Shown here: piece after piece, positions 1 through 6,033 of the stretch
How the letters are laid out: every line of letters begins with the position of its first letter
Position numbering within the stretch: position 1 is the first letter of the stretch
NCBI GenBank assembly: GCA_030627085.1
Contig: DAOUSS010000017.1
Location: 1-15,651 of the forward strand
Length of the DNA stretch: 15,651 nt
Source: Candidatus Stahliibacteriota bacterium
Lineage (GTDB): Bacteria > Hydrothermota > UBA3073
Direction: 5' to 3'
Notes under the pieces: generated by a model
Databases searched by the model: none
What the model was told of the DNA's origin: nothing
What the model saw: only the letters and a program-made list of their open reading frames with translations
Translations under genes and position numbers: made by a program

Positions 1-124
1 AAGTTTAGTTCTTTTACATCCTTGAATTTCAAAGAGCGAAAGGTTCTCTTCTAAAAAATCTACTCAAAGAACCTTTTTAGAAGAAAAACTACCTATTTCT
101 AAATACCCTCTTTAGGATCAGCCT

Positions 125-322
125 TTCACAAAACTCGTAATCCCTTACATCCCTCGTTTATCGGTATCGAGGCTCGTAACGAGGCTCGATCTTTTGATGC
201 TCGATGCTCGCCTCCATAGGGATCCTACGAACTGTATTTTTCAAGCCTCAAGCTTCCAGCTTTGAGTTTCGTTACGAGCTTCCTCAACGATAACCCCGTT
301 TCGATACCCTTGGTTTTGTGAA
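125..322. repeat. Large interrupted palindrome (about 198 bases)
   Basis: Three pairs of matching arms nest around one centre. TTCACAAAAC (125-134) pairs with GTTTTGTGAA (313-322), GGTATCGA (163-170) with TCGATACC (301-308), and GCTCGTAACGA (172-182) with TCGTTACGAGC (269-279). Inside lie two direct copies of CGAGGCTCG (168-176, 180-188). The nesting suggests one long foldback, either a small non-autonomous element or a structured transcript. No transposase is present. Confidence 0.6.
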
Positions 323-378
323 GCGCTATTTTAAGATGTTTGCTCTTTTTGCTACTGATTTCACGGATTACACAGATA

Positions 379-418
379 TATTAGGTCATTGGGTCAACAG
401 GTCATTAGGTCATTGGGT
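379..418. repeat. Octamer tandem repeat, five units
   Basis: The units CATTGGGT, CAACAGGT, CATTAGGT and CATTGGGT follow each other without gaps (387-418), after a partial unit. They are the reverse complement of the octamers in the larger array at 5886-6013. Confidence 0.7.
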
Positions 419-430
419 TGTTGCTTTTTT

Positions 431-454
431 GCACGAATTGAATTCGTGCCTACA
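431..454 (-). repeat. Small palindromic element (TGTAGG-hairpin family)
   Basis: GCACGAATT (431-439) and AATTCGTGC (441-449) form a perfect nine-pair stem around one base. On the - strand it is preceded by TGTAG (450-454). The same layout, TGTAGG followed by a GCA..TGC hairpin, recurs on the + strand at 10249 and 15142, so I treat the three as one dispersed family. Confidence 0.6.
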
Positions 455-485
455 AGATTACCTGCGCTTTTTATCTGTGTGGATC

Positions 486-504
486 CCTGCCTACCGCAGG
501 CAGG
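486..504. repeat. CCTGCCT-AGGCAGG palindrome
   Basis: CCTGCCT and AGGCAGG form a seven-pair stem around ACCGC. A near-identical 20-base copy lies at 10273-10292 and a half copy at 15190-15199. Confidence 0.65.
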
Positions 505-556
505 TGAGTGGTCTGTGGCTTTATTGTCAGAATGAATTTTTGTAAAATATGCCTCA

Positions 557-595
557 AAATAAAAATGGTGCACCAGAGTGGTGCACCTTATTTTT
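557..595 (-). terminator. Terminator of the tRNA-Val gene
   Basis: GGTGCACC (567-574) and GGTGCACC (580-587) are each self-complementary and pair with each other around AGAGT. Read on the - strand, the hairpin begins a few bases after the tRNA-Val 3' end and is followed by a T-rich tract (566 down to about 557). T residues on the other side too make it possibly bidirectional. Confidence 0.75.
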
Positions 596-597
596 TA

Positions 598-671
598 TGG
601 GCGGGAGAGGATTCGAACCTCTGACCTTCGGTATGTGAGACCGACGCTCTAACCAACTGAGCTATCCGCCC
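598..671 (-). tRNA. tRNA-Val (anticodon CAC)
   Basis: The reverse complement folds as a full cloverleaf: acceptor GGGCGGA against CCCGCCC (the last pair is an A-C mismatch), D-arm GCTC/GAGC, anticodon stem TCGGT/ACCGA with loop CTCACAT, and T-arm AGAGG-TTCGAAT-CCTCT. The anticodon CAC reads the valine codon GUG. The discriminator base is A, as usual for tRNA-Val. The 3' CCA is not encoded, so it must be added after transcription. It has its own promoter (691-719) and terminator (557-595). Confidence 0.95.
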
Positions 672-690
672 TATTATATTCATTTGATAT

Positions 691-719
691 ATTGTAACAG
701 AAAAATTGCGATTTGTCAA
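691..719 (-). promoter_or_regulatory. Promoter of the tRNA-Val gene
   Basis: On the - strand a perfect TTGACA -35 (719-714) is followed 17 bases later by TACAAT (696-691). The predicted start lies about a dozen bases upstream of the mature tRNA 5' end. Confidence 0.8.
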
Positions 720-800
720 GAAAAAAATCATTGGATTTAGCGGATTAGACAGTTTTTTAAGAATTATTTACTGTCGTAAGGAAGGAATTTTTAATAGAGA

Positions 801-843
801 AGAAAAAAATTAGGGGGTATAGAAATAGAATTTCTATACCCCC
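801..843 (-). terminator. Rho-independent terminator of the cold-shock gene
   Basis: A perfect 14-pair stem (813-826 with 830-843, loop of three) starting with a run of five G. On the - strand it lies just downstream of the cold-shock stop codon and is followed by TAATTTTTTT. Confidence 0.9.
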
Positions 844-864
844 GGTGGACTACTGTCAGGACTT

Positions 865-1065
865 CTAAACTTTGGTTACATTAGTTGCTTTTGGTCCTTT
901 CGCATCCTCTATAACATCAAACTCGACCTCATCACCCTCATGCAGGGTTTTGAAGCCGTCACCGCCGATGCTAGAGTAGTGAACAAAGACATCTCCACCT
1001 TCTTCGAGTTCAATAAATCCATAACCTCTGGACTCGTTGAACCACTTCACTTTACCTTTTGGCAT
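865..1065 (-). CDS. Cold-shock protein, CspA family
   Basis: A 66-residue single cold-shock (OB-fold) domain, the normal size for the family. These proteins bind single-stranded RNA and DNA and melt secondary structure in mRNA. Both nucleic-acid-binding motifs are visible: RNP1 as GYGFIE (residues 14-19) and RNP2 as VFVHYSSI (26-33). The N-terminus MPKGKVKWFN is typical. The start is backed by a strong GGAGGG ribosome binding site upstream. The gene is monocistronic, with a consensus promoter (1095-1123) and a strong terminator (801-843). The predicted 5' leader is only about 20 bases, so the long cold-responsive leader of E. coli cspA is absent; this copy may be constitutive. The family is certain, but which Csp paralogue it is cannot be assigned. 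Confidence 0.97.
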   Translation of the reverse strand: MPKGKVKWFNESRGYGFIELEEGGDVFVHYSSIGGDGFKTLHEGDEVEFDVIEDAKGPKATNVTKV

Positions 1066-1094
1066 TTACAGCCCTCCTTTCCTAAAGATAATAT

Positions 1095-1123
1095 ATTATA
1101 ACACACTTTTTTCTTTTTGTCAA
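1095..1123 (-). promoter_or_regulatory. Promoter of the cold-shock gene
   Basis: On the - strand a perfect TTGACA (1123-1118) is separated by exactly 17 bases from a perfect TATAAT (1100-1095), preceded by GTGTGT. It is back to back with the promoter at 1144-1172; only 20 bases separate the two -35 boxes. Confidence 0.9.
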
Positions 1124-1143
1124 GAAAAAAGTTTTAAAAGAGG

Positions 1144-1172
1144 TTGACATGGTGAAAAATTTGTGATATAAT
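1144..1172 (+). promoter_or_regulatory. Promoter of the Mth938 / WbqC / gmhB group
   Basis: A perfect TTGACA (1144-1149), a 17-base spacer and a perfect TATAAT (1167-1172). The predicted transcript starts near 1180, giving a leader of about 20 bases before the ATG at 1202. Confidence 0.9.
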
Positions 1173-1201
1173 ATAAAAAGTTAGTTTATTCAAATTGAAA
1201 G

Positions 1202-1543
1202 ATGCCTATGATAGATTCTTATAGATTTGGATATATCGTTATCGATGGTAAGGGTTATTCAAAAGATGTTATCGTATTACCGGAAAGGATAATTACCAAT
1301 TGGTGGAGGAGTGAAGGACACAGACTTAAGTTGGAAGACTTGAAAGAGATATATGATACAGGTATTGATACCCTGATTATTGGTACGGGAGCATTCGGAA
1401 TGATGAAGGTAGATAACGAGACCAAAAGTGAACTCGAGAGAAAGGGAATAAAGGTGGTCATAGCATGCTCAAAGGATGCCGTGGATATATATAATGATTT
1501 ACCCAAGGAGGAGACTGCAGCATGTTTTCACCTCACCTGCTAA
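1202..1543 (+). CDS. Mth938-domain protein (AAMDC/DUF498 family)
   Basis: A small single-domain protein of 113 residues, matching the usual length of the Mth938 family. Recognisable features are the opening IDSYRFGYIVIDGKGYSKDV, the central WWRSEGH, the TLIIGTGAFG stretch (about residues 57-66), and the C-terminal HLTC that many members share. The molecular function of the family is not established; it has a compact alpha/beta fold and is found in bacteria, archaea and animals (AAMDC). The start at 1202 has only a weak GAAAG upstream; an ATG two codons later would remove just two residues. It is the first gene after a consensus promoter and is followed by a wbqC-like gene after a 124-base spacer containing an inverted repeat. 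Confidence 0.85.
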   Translation: MPMIDSYRFGYIVIDGKGYSKDVIVLPERIITNWWRSEGHRLKLEDLKEIYDTGIDTLIIGTGAFGMMKVDNETKSELERKGIKVVIACSKDAVDIYNDLPKEETAACFHLTC

Positions 1544-1546
1544 TGC

Positions 1547-1643
1547 AGACCGCAGACAGAAGACTGAAAACATAAGACCATTTGAGTTTAGCTTTCCCCT
1601 GACGCTTCCTCCTGTGGGGTCTGTGGTCTTAAGTCTATGGTCT
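1547..1643. repeat. Imperfect inverted repeat of AGACC/AAGAC words
   Basis: The left arm (1547-1565) reads AGACCGCAGACAGAAGACT. The reverse complement of the right arm (1625-1643) reads AGACCATAGACTTAAGACC; 14 of 19 positions agree. It begins directly after the Mth938 stop codon and ends before the WbqC start. Related AGACC-type words occur at the 3' end of tig (about 10192-10222), so this looks like a dispersed family. Confidence 0.55.
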
Positions 1644-1667
1644 TTCTTTTTGATATTTAATTTTTCT

Positions 1668-2366
1668 ATGATAGTTGCCTGTCATCAACCAAATTACCTT
1701 CCCTGGCCGGGGTTCTTCTATAAGATGATGGCGTGTAATGCCTTTGTGCTTATGGATTCCTGTCAGTTCCCCCTTGGCAGGTCTTTTATCAACAGGAATC
1801 GCATTAAGACACCCCCGTCTCGGTTTCTATGGCTTACAGTCCCCGTCAAAAGAAAAGGCAGAAGCCTGCAAAACATAAATGAGGTACAGATTGACAATGA
1901 AATAGATTGGCAAAGGAGACATTTAGGAGCTCTTATCCATTTTTATGCGAAGGCACCTTATTTTAACGAATATATAGATTTTTTTAGAGCCTTGTATGGT
2001 AAGAAATGGGATAAACTTATTACGCTGAACCTTGAAATCGTCAACTTTTTCAAAAAACTCCTAAGGGTTGATACAAAACTGTATTTTCTTTCCGGGCTTG
2101 GGGTAGAGGGTAGTGGATCTTCACTGCTTGTAAATGTATTGAGGAGACTGGACGCTGATGCTTATCTCTCTGTATACAACAGCAGAAAGTATATTGATGA
2201 AGCCCTGTTTAAAAAAGAAGGGATAAAGGTTAGATATTATAATTTCAAGCCACCCATATATCCACAACTGTGGGGTGAGTTCCTGTACAACCTTTCGATA
2301 ATTGATCTCGTGCTAAACTGTGGGGAGAAGGCAAAAGAGATAATAGAAGGTTGCGGCAAGAATTGA
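1668..2366 (+). CDS. WbqC-like family protein
   Basis: 232 residues from the ATG at 1668. The open frame extends upstream to 1476, but that part overlaps the preceding gene and runs through repeat DNA, and family homology begins at MIVACHQPNYLPWPGFF, so 1668 is the better start. The WbqC signature is clear: HQPNYLPWPGFF (residues 6-17), then the acidic VLMDSCQF segment, NRNRIK (42-47) and LTVPV. WbqC-like proteins are encoded in O-antigen, capsule and other surface-glycan loci; their reaction is unproven, and a role in sugar modification or transfer is generally assumed. The neighbour 17 bases downstream is gmhB, which fits envelope-sugar metabolism. There is no clear ribosome binding site before the ATG. 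Confidence 0.85.
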   Translation: MIVACHQPNYLPWPGFFYKMMACNAFVLMDSCQFPLGRSFINRNRIKTPPSRFLWLTVPVKRKGRSLQNINEVQIDNEIDWQRRHLGALIHFYAKAPYFNEYIDFFRALYGKKWDKLITLNLEIVNFFKKLLRVDTKLYFLSGLGVEGSGSSLLVNVLRRLDADAYLSVYNSRKYIDEALFKKEGIKVRYYNFKPPIYPQLWGEFLYNLSIIDLVLNCGEKAKEIIEGCGKN

Positions 2367-2383
2367 GAGATCGGGTGCGTGAT

Positions 2384-2938
2384 ATGAAGAGAGCTATATT
2401 CATAGATAGAGATGGAACAATCATAAAGGATAAAGGATATATCACGAATGTCTCCTTTGTCGAGCTTATCCCCGGCGCTGCTCAGGCGATAAACAGATTC
2501 CATTCACTCGGGTTTATAGTTGTGTTAGTGACCAACCAGTCTGCAGTAGGCAGAGGATATATCACAGAGGATGAATTAGCAAAGATACACAAAACAATGG
2601 AGCAATTACTCTCTCAGGAAGGCAGTTTCCTCGACGCAATATATGCATGTCCTCATCACCCTGATGAGAGATGCGGTTGTAGAAAACCGGAGCCCGGCTT
2701 AATCAGAAAGGCATGTAAAGATTTTGACATCAATATAGCAAAGTCATACATAGTAGGCGACCAGAAAGCAGATGTAGAACTTGGCAAAAAAGAAGGTATG
2801 AGCAGCATACTTGTTCTTACAGGTCACGGTAAAGATACAGTGAAGGAGACCTCGCCTGATTATGTAGTAAATAATATTCTTGAAGCAGAGAAATTAATTG
2901 AAGGAATCGAAGGTAAGGATGTAGTAGAAAACAGATAG
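2384..2938 (+). CDS. gmhB: D-glycero-D-manno-heptose-1,7-bisphosphate 7-phosphatase
   Basis: A HAD-superfamily (subclass IIIA) phosphatase of 184 residues, the normal size for GmhB. It removes the 7-phosphate from heptose bisphosphate on the way to ADP-heptose for the LPS inner core. Motif I is IFIDRDGT with Asp8 and Asp10; motif II is VTNQS (49-53); a Lys follows in the GCRKP loop (Lys101); the final acidic motif is GDQKAD (125-130). The zinc loop characteristic of GmhB, C-x-H-x5-C-x-C (Cys89, His91, Cys97, Cys99), is intact. A TTG at 2351 in frame would add 11 residues overlapping the previous gene; the family normally starts at MKRAIFIDRDG, so I use the ATG at 2384. Related HisB-type phosphatases share the motifs, but no histidine genes are nearby. 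Confidence 0.88.
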   Translation: MKRAIFIDRDGTIIKDKGYITNVSFVELIPGAAQAINRFHSLGFIVVLVTNQSAVGRGYITEDELAKIHKTMEQLLSQEGSFLDAIYACPHHPDERCGCRKPEPGLIRKACKDFDINIAKSYIVGDQKADVELGKKEGMSSILVLTGHGKDTVKETSPDYVVNNILEAEKLIEGIEGKDVVENR

Positions 2939-2980
2939 ACCTTGGATGGGATCATCCTCAGGTCCCGTTCAGGTTTTTTT
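2938..2980. terminator. Hairpin between convergent genes
   Basis: GACCT-t-GGATG (2938-2948) pairs with CATCC-tc-AGGTC (2953-2964) around GGAT. The stem starts on the last base of the gmhB stop codon. A run of seven T follows at 2974-2980 on the + strand, about ten bases after the stem, so it is a plausible though imperfect terminator for gmhB. On the opposite strand it ends the CNNM operon, with only a weak T tract. Confidence 0.55.
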
Positions 2981-4201
2981 CTTTGTTATTTTTACTTTAT
3001 CTATTTTCCTGCGATGGATTGTTATTACCTCTAATGTGCCCCAGTTGAACACGATTTTTTCTCCTATCTTTGGTAGAGTTTTCAACCTCGAGAGTATAAG
3101 ACTTGCTACTGTTCCCCTTTCTTCTATATCCACACCCAGTTCGTATCTTAACTCATCAAGGTCAGTTTCACCATTTATAATATAAACTTCACCCGATTTT
3201 TCTATATCTGGTTCAAGGAAGTCATATTCATCCCTTATCTCTCCGAAAAGCTCTTCGAGTATATCCTCGAGAGTAATAAGCCCGGCAGTGCCACCATATT
3301 CATCCTTTACAATCGCGATGTATCTGTACTCCTTCTTCATCTCTTCCATAAGTTCCTCTATACGCTTGTAAGGAGGCACGAACATACATTTATGAAGGGC
3401 TTTAGAGAGCCATCTGCTATCGTTTTTTTGCATCTTTCTGCCAGTCTCTTTTGCCTCTTCACGCAGATAATTTGTTATTACCTCCTTGACTCTCACAAAG
3501 CCAACGATATTGTCCAGATTTCTCTCATATACAGGTATTCTGGAATGACCGCTCTTTATCGCTATGTCTACGAGTTCAGCCAGGGAAACATCAGAGGGAA
3601 CAGCAATAATTCTATTTCTTGGTATCATTACCTCTTCCACTTGCTTATCAGAAAAATCAAGCATACGTAATATGAGTTTTTTCTCCTGAAGTGGTAACCC
3701 TGTCATAGCAACTTTCACTTCTTCTTCTTTAAGAAGTGGCTTTTCTCCGTTTACACTTATTTTGAATACTTTAAGAATGCCTCTCGCTGTTATTGTTACG
3801 AGCGATATTATGGGAAAGAGTATCCAGTACAGTAAAGTGAAGGGTTTTGAGAGAACAAGGGATATACGAAGGGCAAAACGATAGGCTATCCCCTTTGGTA
3901 TTATTTCAGCGAAGATGAGTACACAGAATGTCAGTATGAGGGGCGAGAATCCTTTCAGCCATGGTTGGAACGAGAATATATTTGATGCAAGTACGGACAG
4001 AGCAACCATGGAAATGTTCGTTCCTACCAGAACAGTAGAAAGAAATCTTTCGGGATTTTTCAAAAATCTGTAGGTAAAATCCGCTTCTCTTTTTACCGAA
4101 CTCCACCCTCTCAATTTTATCATATCGCATGATGTGAATGCGATTTCAGCAAGGGTAAAGAATGCGTAGGAAACAAGTAATATGATAGCAGTAGCCCACA
4201 T
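2969..4201 (-). CDS. CNNM/CorC-type membrane protein (DUF21, CBS pair, CorC_HlyC)
   Basis: 410 residues with the complete three-part layout of the family. An N-terminal DUF21 transmembrane domain (about 1-150) contains the conserved acidic-Pro-Lys turn AEIIPK (98-103). A CBS pair (about 188-315) has the signature VEEVMIPR and the loop KDEYGGTAGLITLEDILEELFGEI. A C-terminal CorC_HlyC domain spans about 335-405. Family members are linked to magnesium (and cobalt) efflux and resistance, with the CBS pair binding adenine nucleotides; older names are hemolysin C or TlyC. Its start lies six bases after the stop of a paralogue and in the same frame. An AAAGGA at 4214-4219 is somewhat distant as a ribosome binding site, so translational coupling is likely. 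The lysine-rich tail ends inside the convergent terminator. Confidence 0.9.
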   Translation of the reverse strand: MWATAIILLVSYAFFTLAEIAFTSCDMIKLRGWSSVKREADFTYRFLKNPERFLSTVLVGTNISMVALSVLASNIFSFQPWLKGFSPLILTFCVLIFAEIIPKGIAYRFALRISLVLSKPFTLLYWILFPIISLVTITARGILKVFKISVNGEKPLLKEEEVKVAMTGLPLQEKKLILRMLDFSDKQVEEVMIPRNRIIAVPSDVSLAELVDIAIKSGHSRIPVYERNLDNIVGFVRVKEVITNYLREEAKETGRKMQKNDSRWLSKALHKCMFVPPYKRIEELMEEMKKEYRYIAIVKDEYGGTAGLITLEDILEELFGEIRDEYDFLEPDIEKSGEVYIINGETDLDELRYELGVDIEERGTVASLILSRLKTLPKIGEKIVFNWGTLEVITIHRRKIDKVKITKKKT

Positions 4202-4207
4202 AAAAGT

Positions 4208-5143
4208 TTATACAATCCTTTCGAGAATATCATCCAATGTAACAACTCCGTCTACACCGCCATATTCATCTACACATATAGCTATGTGAGTTCTCTTATT
4301 TTGAAAATTCTCTAATAGTTCTGACAGTCTCATACTTGATGGAATAAACATTGCATTCCTTTTTAATCTCTTCACTGATATACTACCTGGACGTCTGGAG
4401 TAAAGATATGGAAGGACATCCTTTATATAAAGCACACCGGTTATATTGTCTATGTTGTCTCTAAAAAGTGGAATTCTGGAGTGCAGATGTCCTGTTATTA
4501 TTGACGAAAGCAGAGTGCTCTCAGCCAATGCCTGTATATTCTTCCTCGGGGTCATAATATCCTCCGCGGTGATCTCTTTCAGGGATAACACTCTTTCTGC
4601 AAATCTCCTTTCTTTTTCAGTTACATAACCTTCCTCTTTAGCAAGATTTAACATCACCTTGAGTTCGTACAATGTGAACTTTGTCTCGTCTCTTTTCCAG
4701 AATCTATCCATTCCAAAAGTTATAAGAAAGACAAAAGGGGTGAAAATCTTTTTAAAGAGAAGCAAAACGGATATTCCTTTTCTCGTTACAATTTCTCCGA
4801 ACCTTGCTGATACGAACTTTGGAGCAACTTCGCCAAAACACAGAATTATGAATGCGATGCATAGGGTTATTATTACCATATCCTGTGGGGATAGTGTCCC
4901 GACAAACCTGGTAACGGCTATAGCTGCGAGGTAGGAAATACTTATATTTACAAGGGTGTTGCCGAATAGTATTGTGGGCAACAGGGTATGTGGCTTATTC
5001 AGGATGGAGAATCTGCAGGACTCCTCGGCGAGTTTTTTTCTGGTAAGTGAGGAGAGTGAAAATATAGCAGTTTCGGAACCCGAGAAAAAGGCAGAAAAAC
5101 ATAGCAACAAAAGGAGCAAAAGTATTTGAAAGGCAGTAAGCAT
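4208..5143 (-). CDS. CNNM/CorC-type membrane protein without CorC_HlyC domain
   Basis: 311 residues, a paralogue of its downstream neighbour. The DUF21 domain (about 1-150) shows AFFSGSETAIFSL near the N-terminus and GEVAPK at 104-109. The CBS pair (about 190-311) shows ITAEDIMTPR and DEYGGVDGVVTLDDILERI. The protein stops right after the second CBS motif, so the roughly 80-residue CorC_HlyC domain present in most relatives and in the neighbour is missing. Whether this is a family variant or an old truncation cannot be told here; I see no coding remnant of the missing domain. It lies 12 bases after ybeY, matching the well-known association of ybeY with corC/ybeX-type genes. A role in divalent-cation transport is inferred from the family. 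Confidence 0.88.
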   Translation of the reverse strand: MLTAFQILLLLLLLCFSAFFSGSETAIFSLSSLTRKKLAEESCRFSILNKPHTLLPTILFGNTLVNISISYLAAIAVTRFVGTLSPQDMVIITLCIAFIILCFGEVAPKFVSARFGEIVTRKGISVLLLFKKIFTPFVFLITFGMDRFWKRDETKFTLYELKVMLNLAKEEGYVTEKERRFAERVLSLKEITAEDIMTPRKNIQALAESTLLSSIITGHLHSRIPLFRDNIDNITGVLYIKDVLPYLYSRRPGSISVKRLKRNAMFIPSSMRLSELLENFQNKRTHIAICVDEYGGVDGVVTLDDILERIV

Positions 5144-5155
5144 AAGATGGTTAAA

Positions 5156-5575
5156 TCATGGAGTGCGGGTGCTAAAAAATCTATTCGCGTAATCTTCCTG
5201 TTTTTCTTCTATCAGTTTATCATCTTCATACCCGAGTGCATGTAGAACACCATGCGCAGTGAGAATTGCAAGTTCAAAATCAAGCGTTTCTTTTCTTGCC
5301 TTTGCCTGTTCGACTGCCCTATCATAGGAGATATAAATATCTGCAATTTCTCTATTCCTTGCTTCGTCAGGCAGAATAAAGCACATACAATCAGTAGGAT
5401 AATTCCTTCCAAGATACTCTGAATTGAGTTTCTTTATGTAACTGTCATCTGTATATGTGATCTCTATCCGGAGTTTAGCGGGAGCGCCTTCGCATGTTAA
5501 TATAGCATCTACAAGCCTCTCCAGAGCATCTACATTTATATCATATCTACCAGGATTTATAAATATCTCACGCAT
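5156..5575 (-). CDS. ybeY: Endoribonuclease YbeY (rRNA maturation factor)
   Basis: 139 residues, close to the usual 140-160. YbeY is a metal-dependent endoribonuclease needed for 16S rRNA 3' end maturation and 70S ribosome quality control. Recognisable segments are LNSEYLGRNYPTD (50-62), EIADIYIS (76-83) and the metal motif HGVLHALGYED (108-118). The first two metal ligands, His108 and His112, are present. The third position, nearly always His in the HGxLHLxGYDH consensus, is Asp118, read unambiguously as GAT. The usual LSF after PTD is also changed (PTDCMCF). It is the first gene of a three-gene - strand operon with its own promoter (5610-5638). No clear ribosome binding site precedes the ATG. 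The expected partner ybeZ (PhoH-like) is not in the window. Confidence 0.9.
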   Translation of the reverse strand: MREIFINPGRYDINVDALERLVDAILTCEGAPAKLRIEITYTDDSYIKKLNSEYLGRNYPTDCMCFILPDEARNREIADIYISYDRAVEQAKARKETLDFELAILTAHGVLHALGYEDDKLIEEKQEDYANRFFSTRTP

Positions 5576-5609
5576 TGTGCAGTAATAATAAAAACGATTG
5601 GTATGTACT

Positions 5610-5638
5610 ATTTTACCACATGTATTTCAGATTGTCAA
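5610..5638 (-). promoter_or_regulatory. Promoter of the ybeY-CNNM operon
   Basis: On the - strand TTGACA (5638-5633), a 17-base spacer and TAAAAT (5615-5610). The predicted transcript starts about 30 bases before the ybeY ATG. Confidence 0.8.
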
Positions 5639-5885
5639 GTTTTTTATCAACGGATTAAACGGATAACAGGGCAAAACCACAAAGGCACGAAAAACACGAA
5701 TAGGGTAAATATTAAAATGCAAAATGAAAAATGAAAAATTAAATTCCAAAATCCAAATATTAAATGAAGATAGGTGGTAGGCATTGGTCGTTGGGTCATT
5801 GGGTATTGGAATTTGACATTTTATTGGAAATTGGTAATTGGAAATTTGACATTCTAAGTGGTGTCTTGGTGTCTTATTGTTAGTA

Positions 5886-6013
5886 ACCCAATGACCTAAT
5901 GACTCAATGACCCAATGACCTAATGACTCAATGACCCAATGACCTAATGACTCAATAACCTAATAACTCAATAACCCAATGACCTAATAACTTAGTTACC
6001 CTAATAGCCAGAT
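5886..6013. repeat. Octamer tandem array with 24-base super-period
   Basis: Sixteen consecutive eight-base units, of which the first thirteen (5886-5989) are well kept. The units cycle in order as ACCCAATG, ACCTAATG, ACTCAATG, giving a 24-base higher-order period repeated three times before it degrades through G-to-A changes and then loses register. Shorter arrays of related octamers lie at 379-418 and 5783-5806 (opposite orientation), and another 8/24-base array lies at 11153-11195. Confidence 0.85.
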
Positions 6014-6033
6014 AACCTGCGGTTAATTTTTAC

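Larger units (their letters stand above)
1..598. other. Gene-free, repeat-rich stretch
   Basis: I see no credible gene here. The only sizeable open frame (318-545) runs through tandem octamers and palindromes, has no ribosome binding site and resembles no protein I know. The stretch holds two overlapping inverted repeats (39-82), a large interrupted palindrome (125-322), octamer repeats (379-418), a perfect hairpin (431-449), a second hairpin (486-504) and the terminator of the tRNA-Val gene (557-595). Whether a structured RNA is made from it cannot be told from sequence alone. Confidence 0.6.

Noticed and set aside
318..545. 75-residue open frame on the + strand
   Set aside because: It is built from tandem octamers (giving GHWVNRSLGHWV) and two palindromes, has no ribosome binding site and resembles no known protein.
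1476..1667. 64-residue N-terminal extension of the WbqC-like protein
   Set aside because: It overlaps the end of the Mth938 gene, passes through an inverted repeat, and family homology starts only at the ATG at 1668.
2351..2383. Upstream TTG start for gmhB
   Set aside because: It would overlap the preceding gene, and the family normally begins at MKRAIFIDRDG; no ribosome binding site favours the TTG.
5886..6013. CRISPR array
   Set aside because: The units are eight bases long and contiguous, without spacers, and no cas genes are near.
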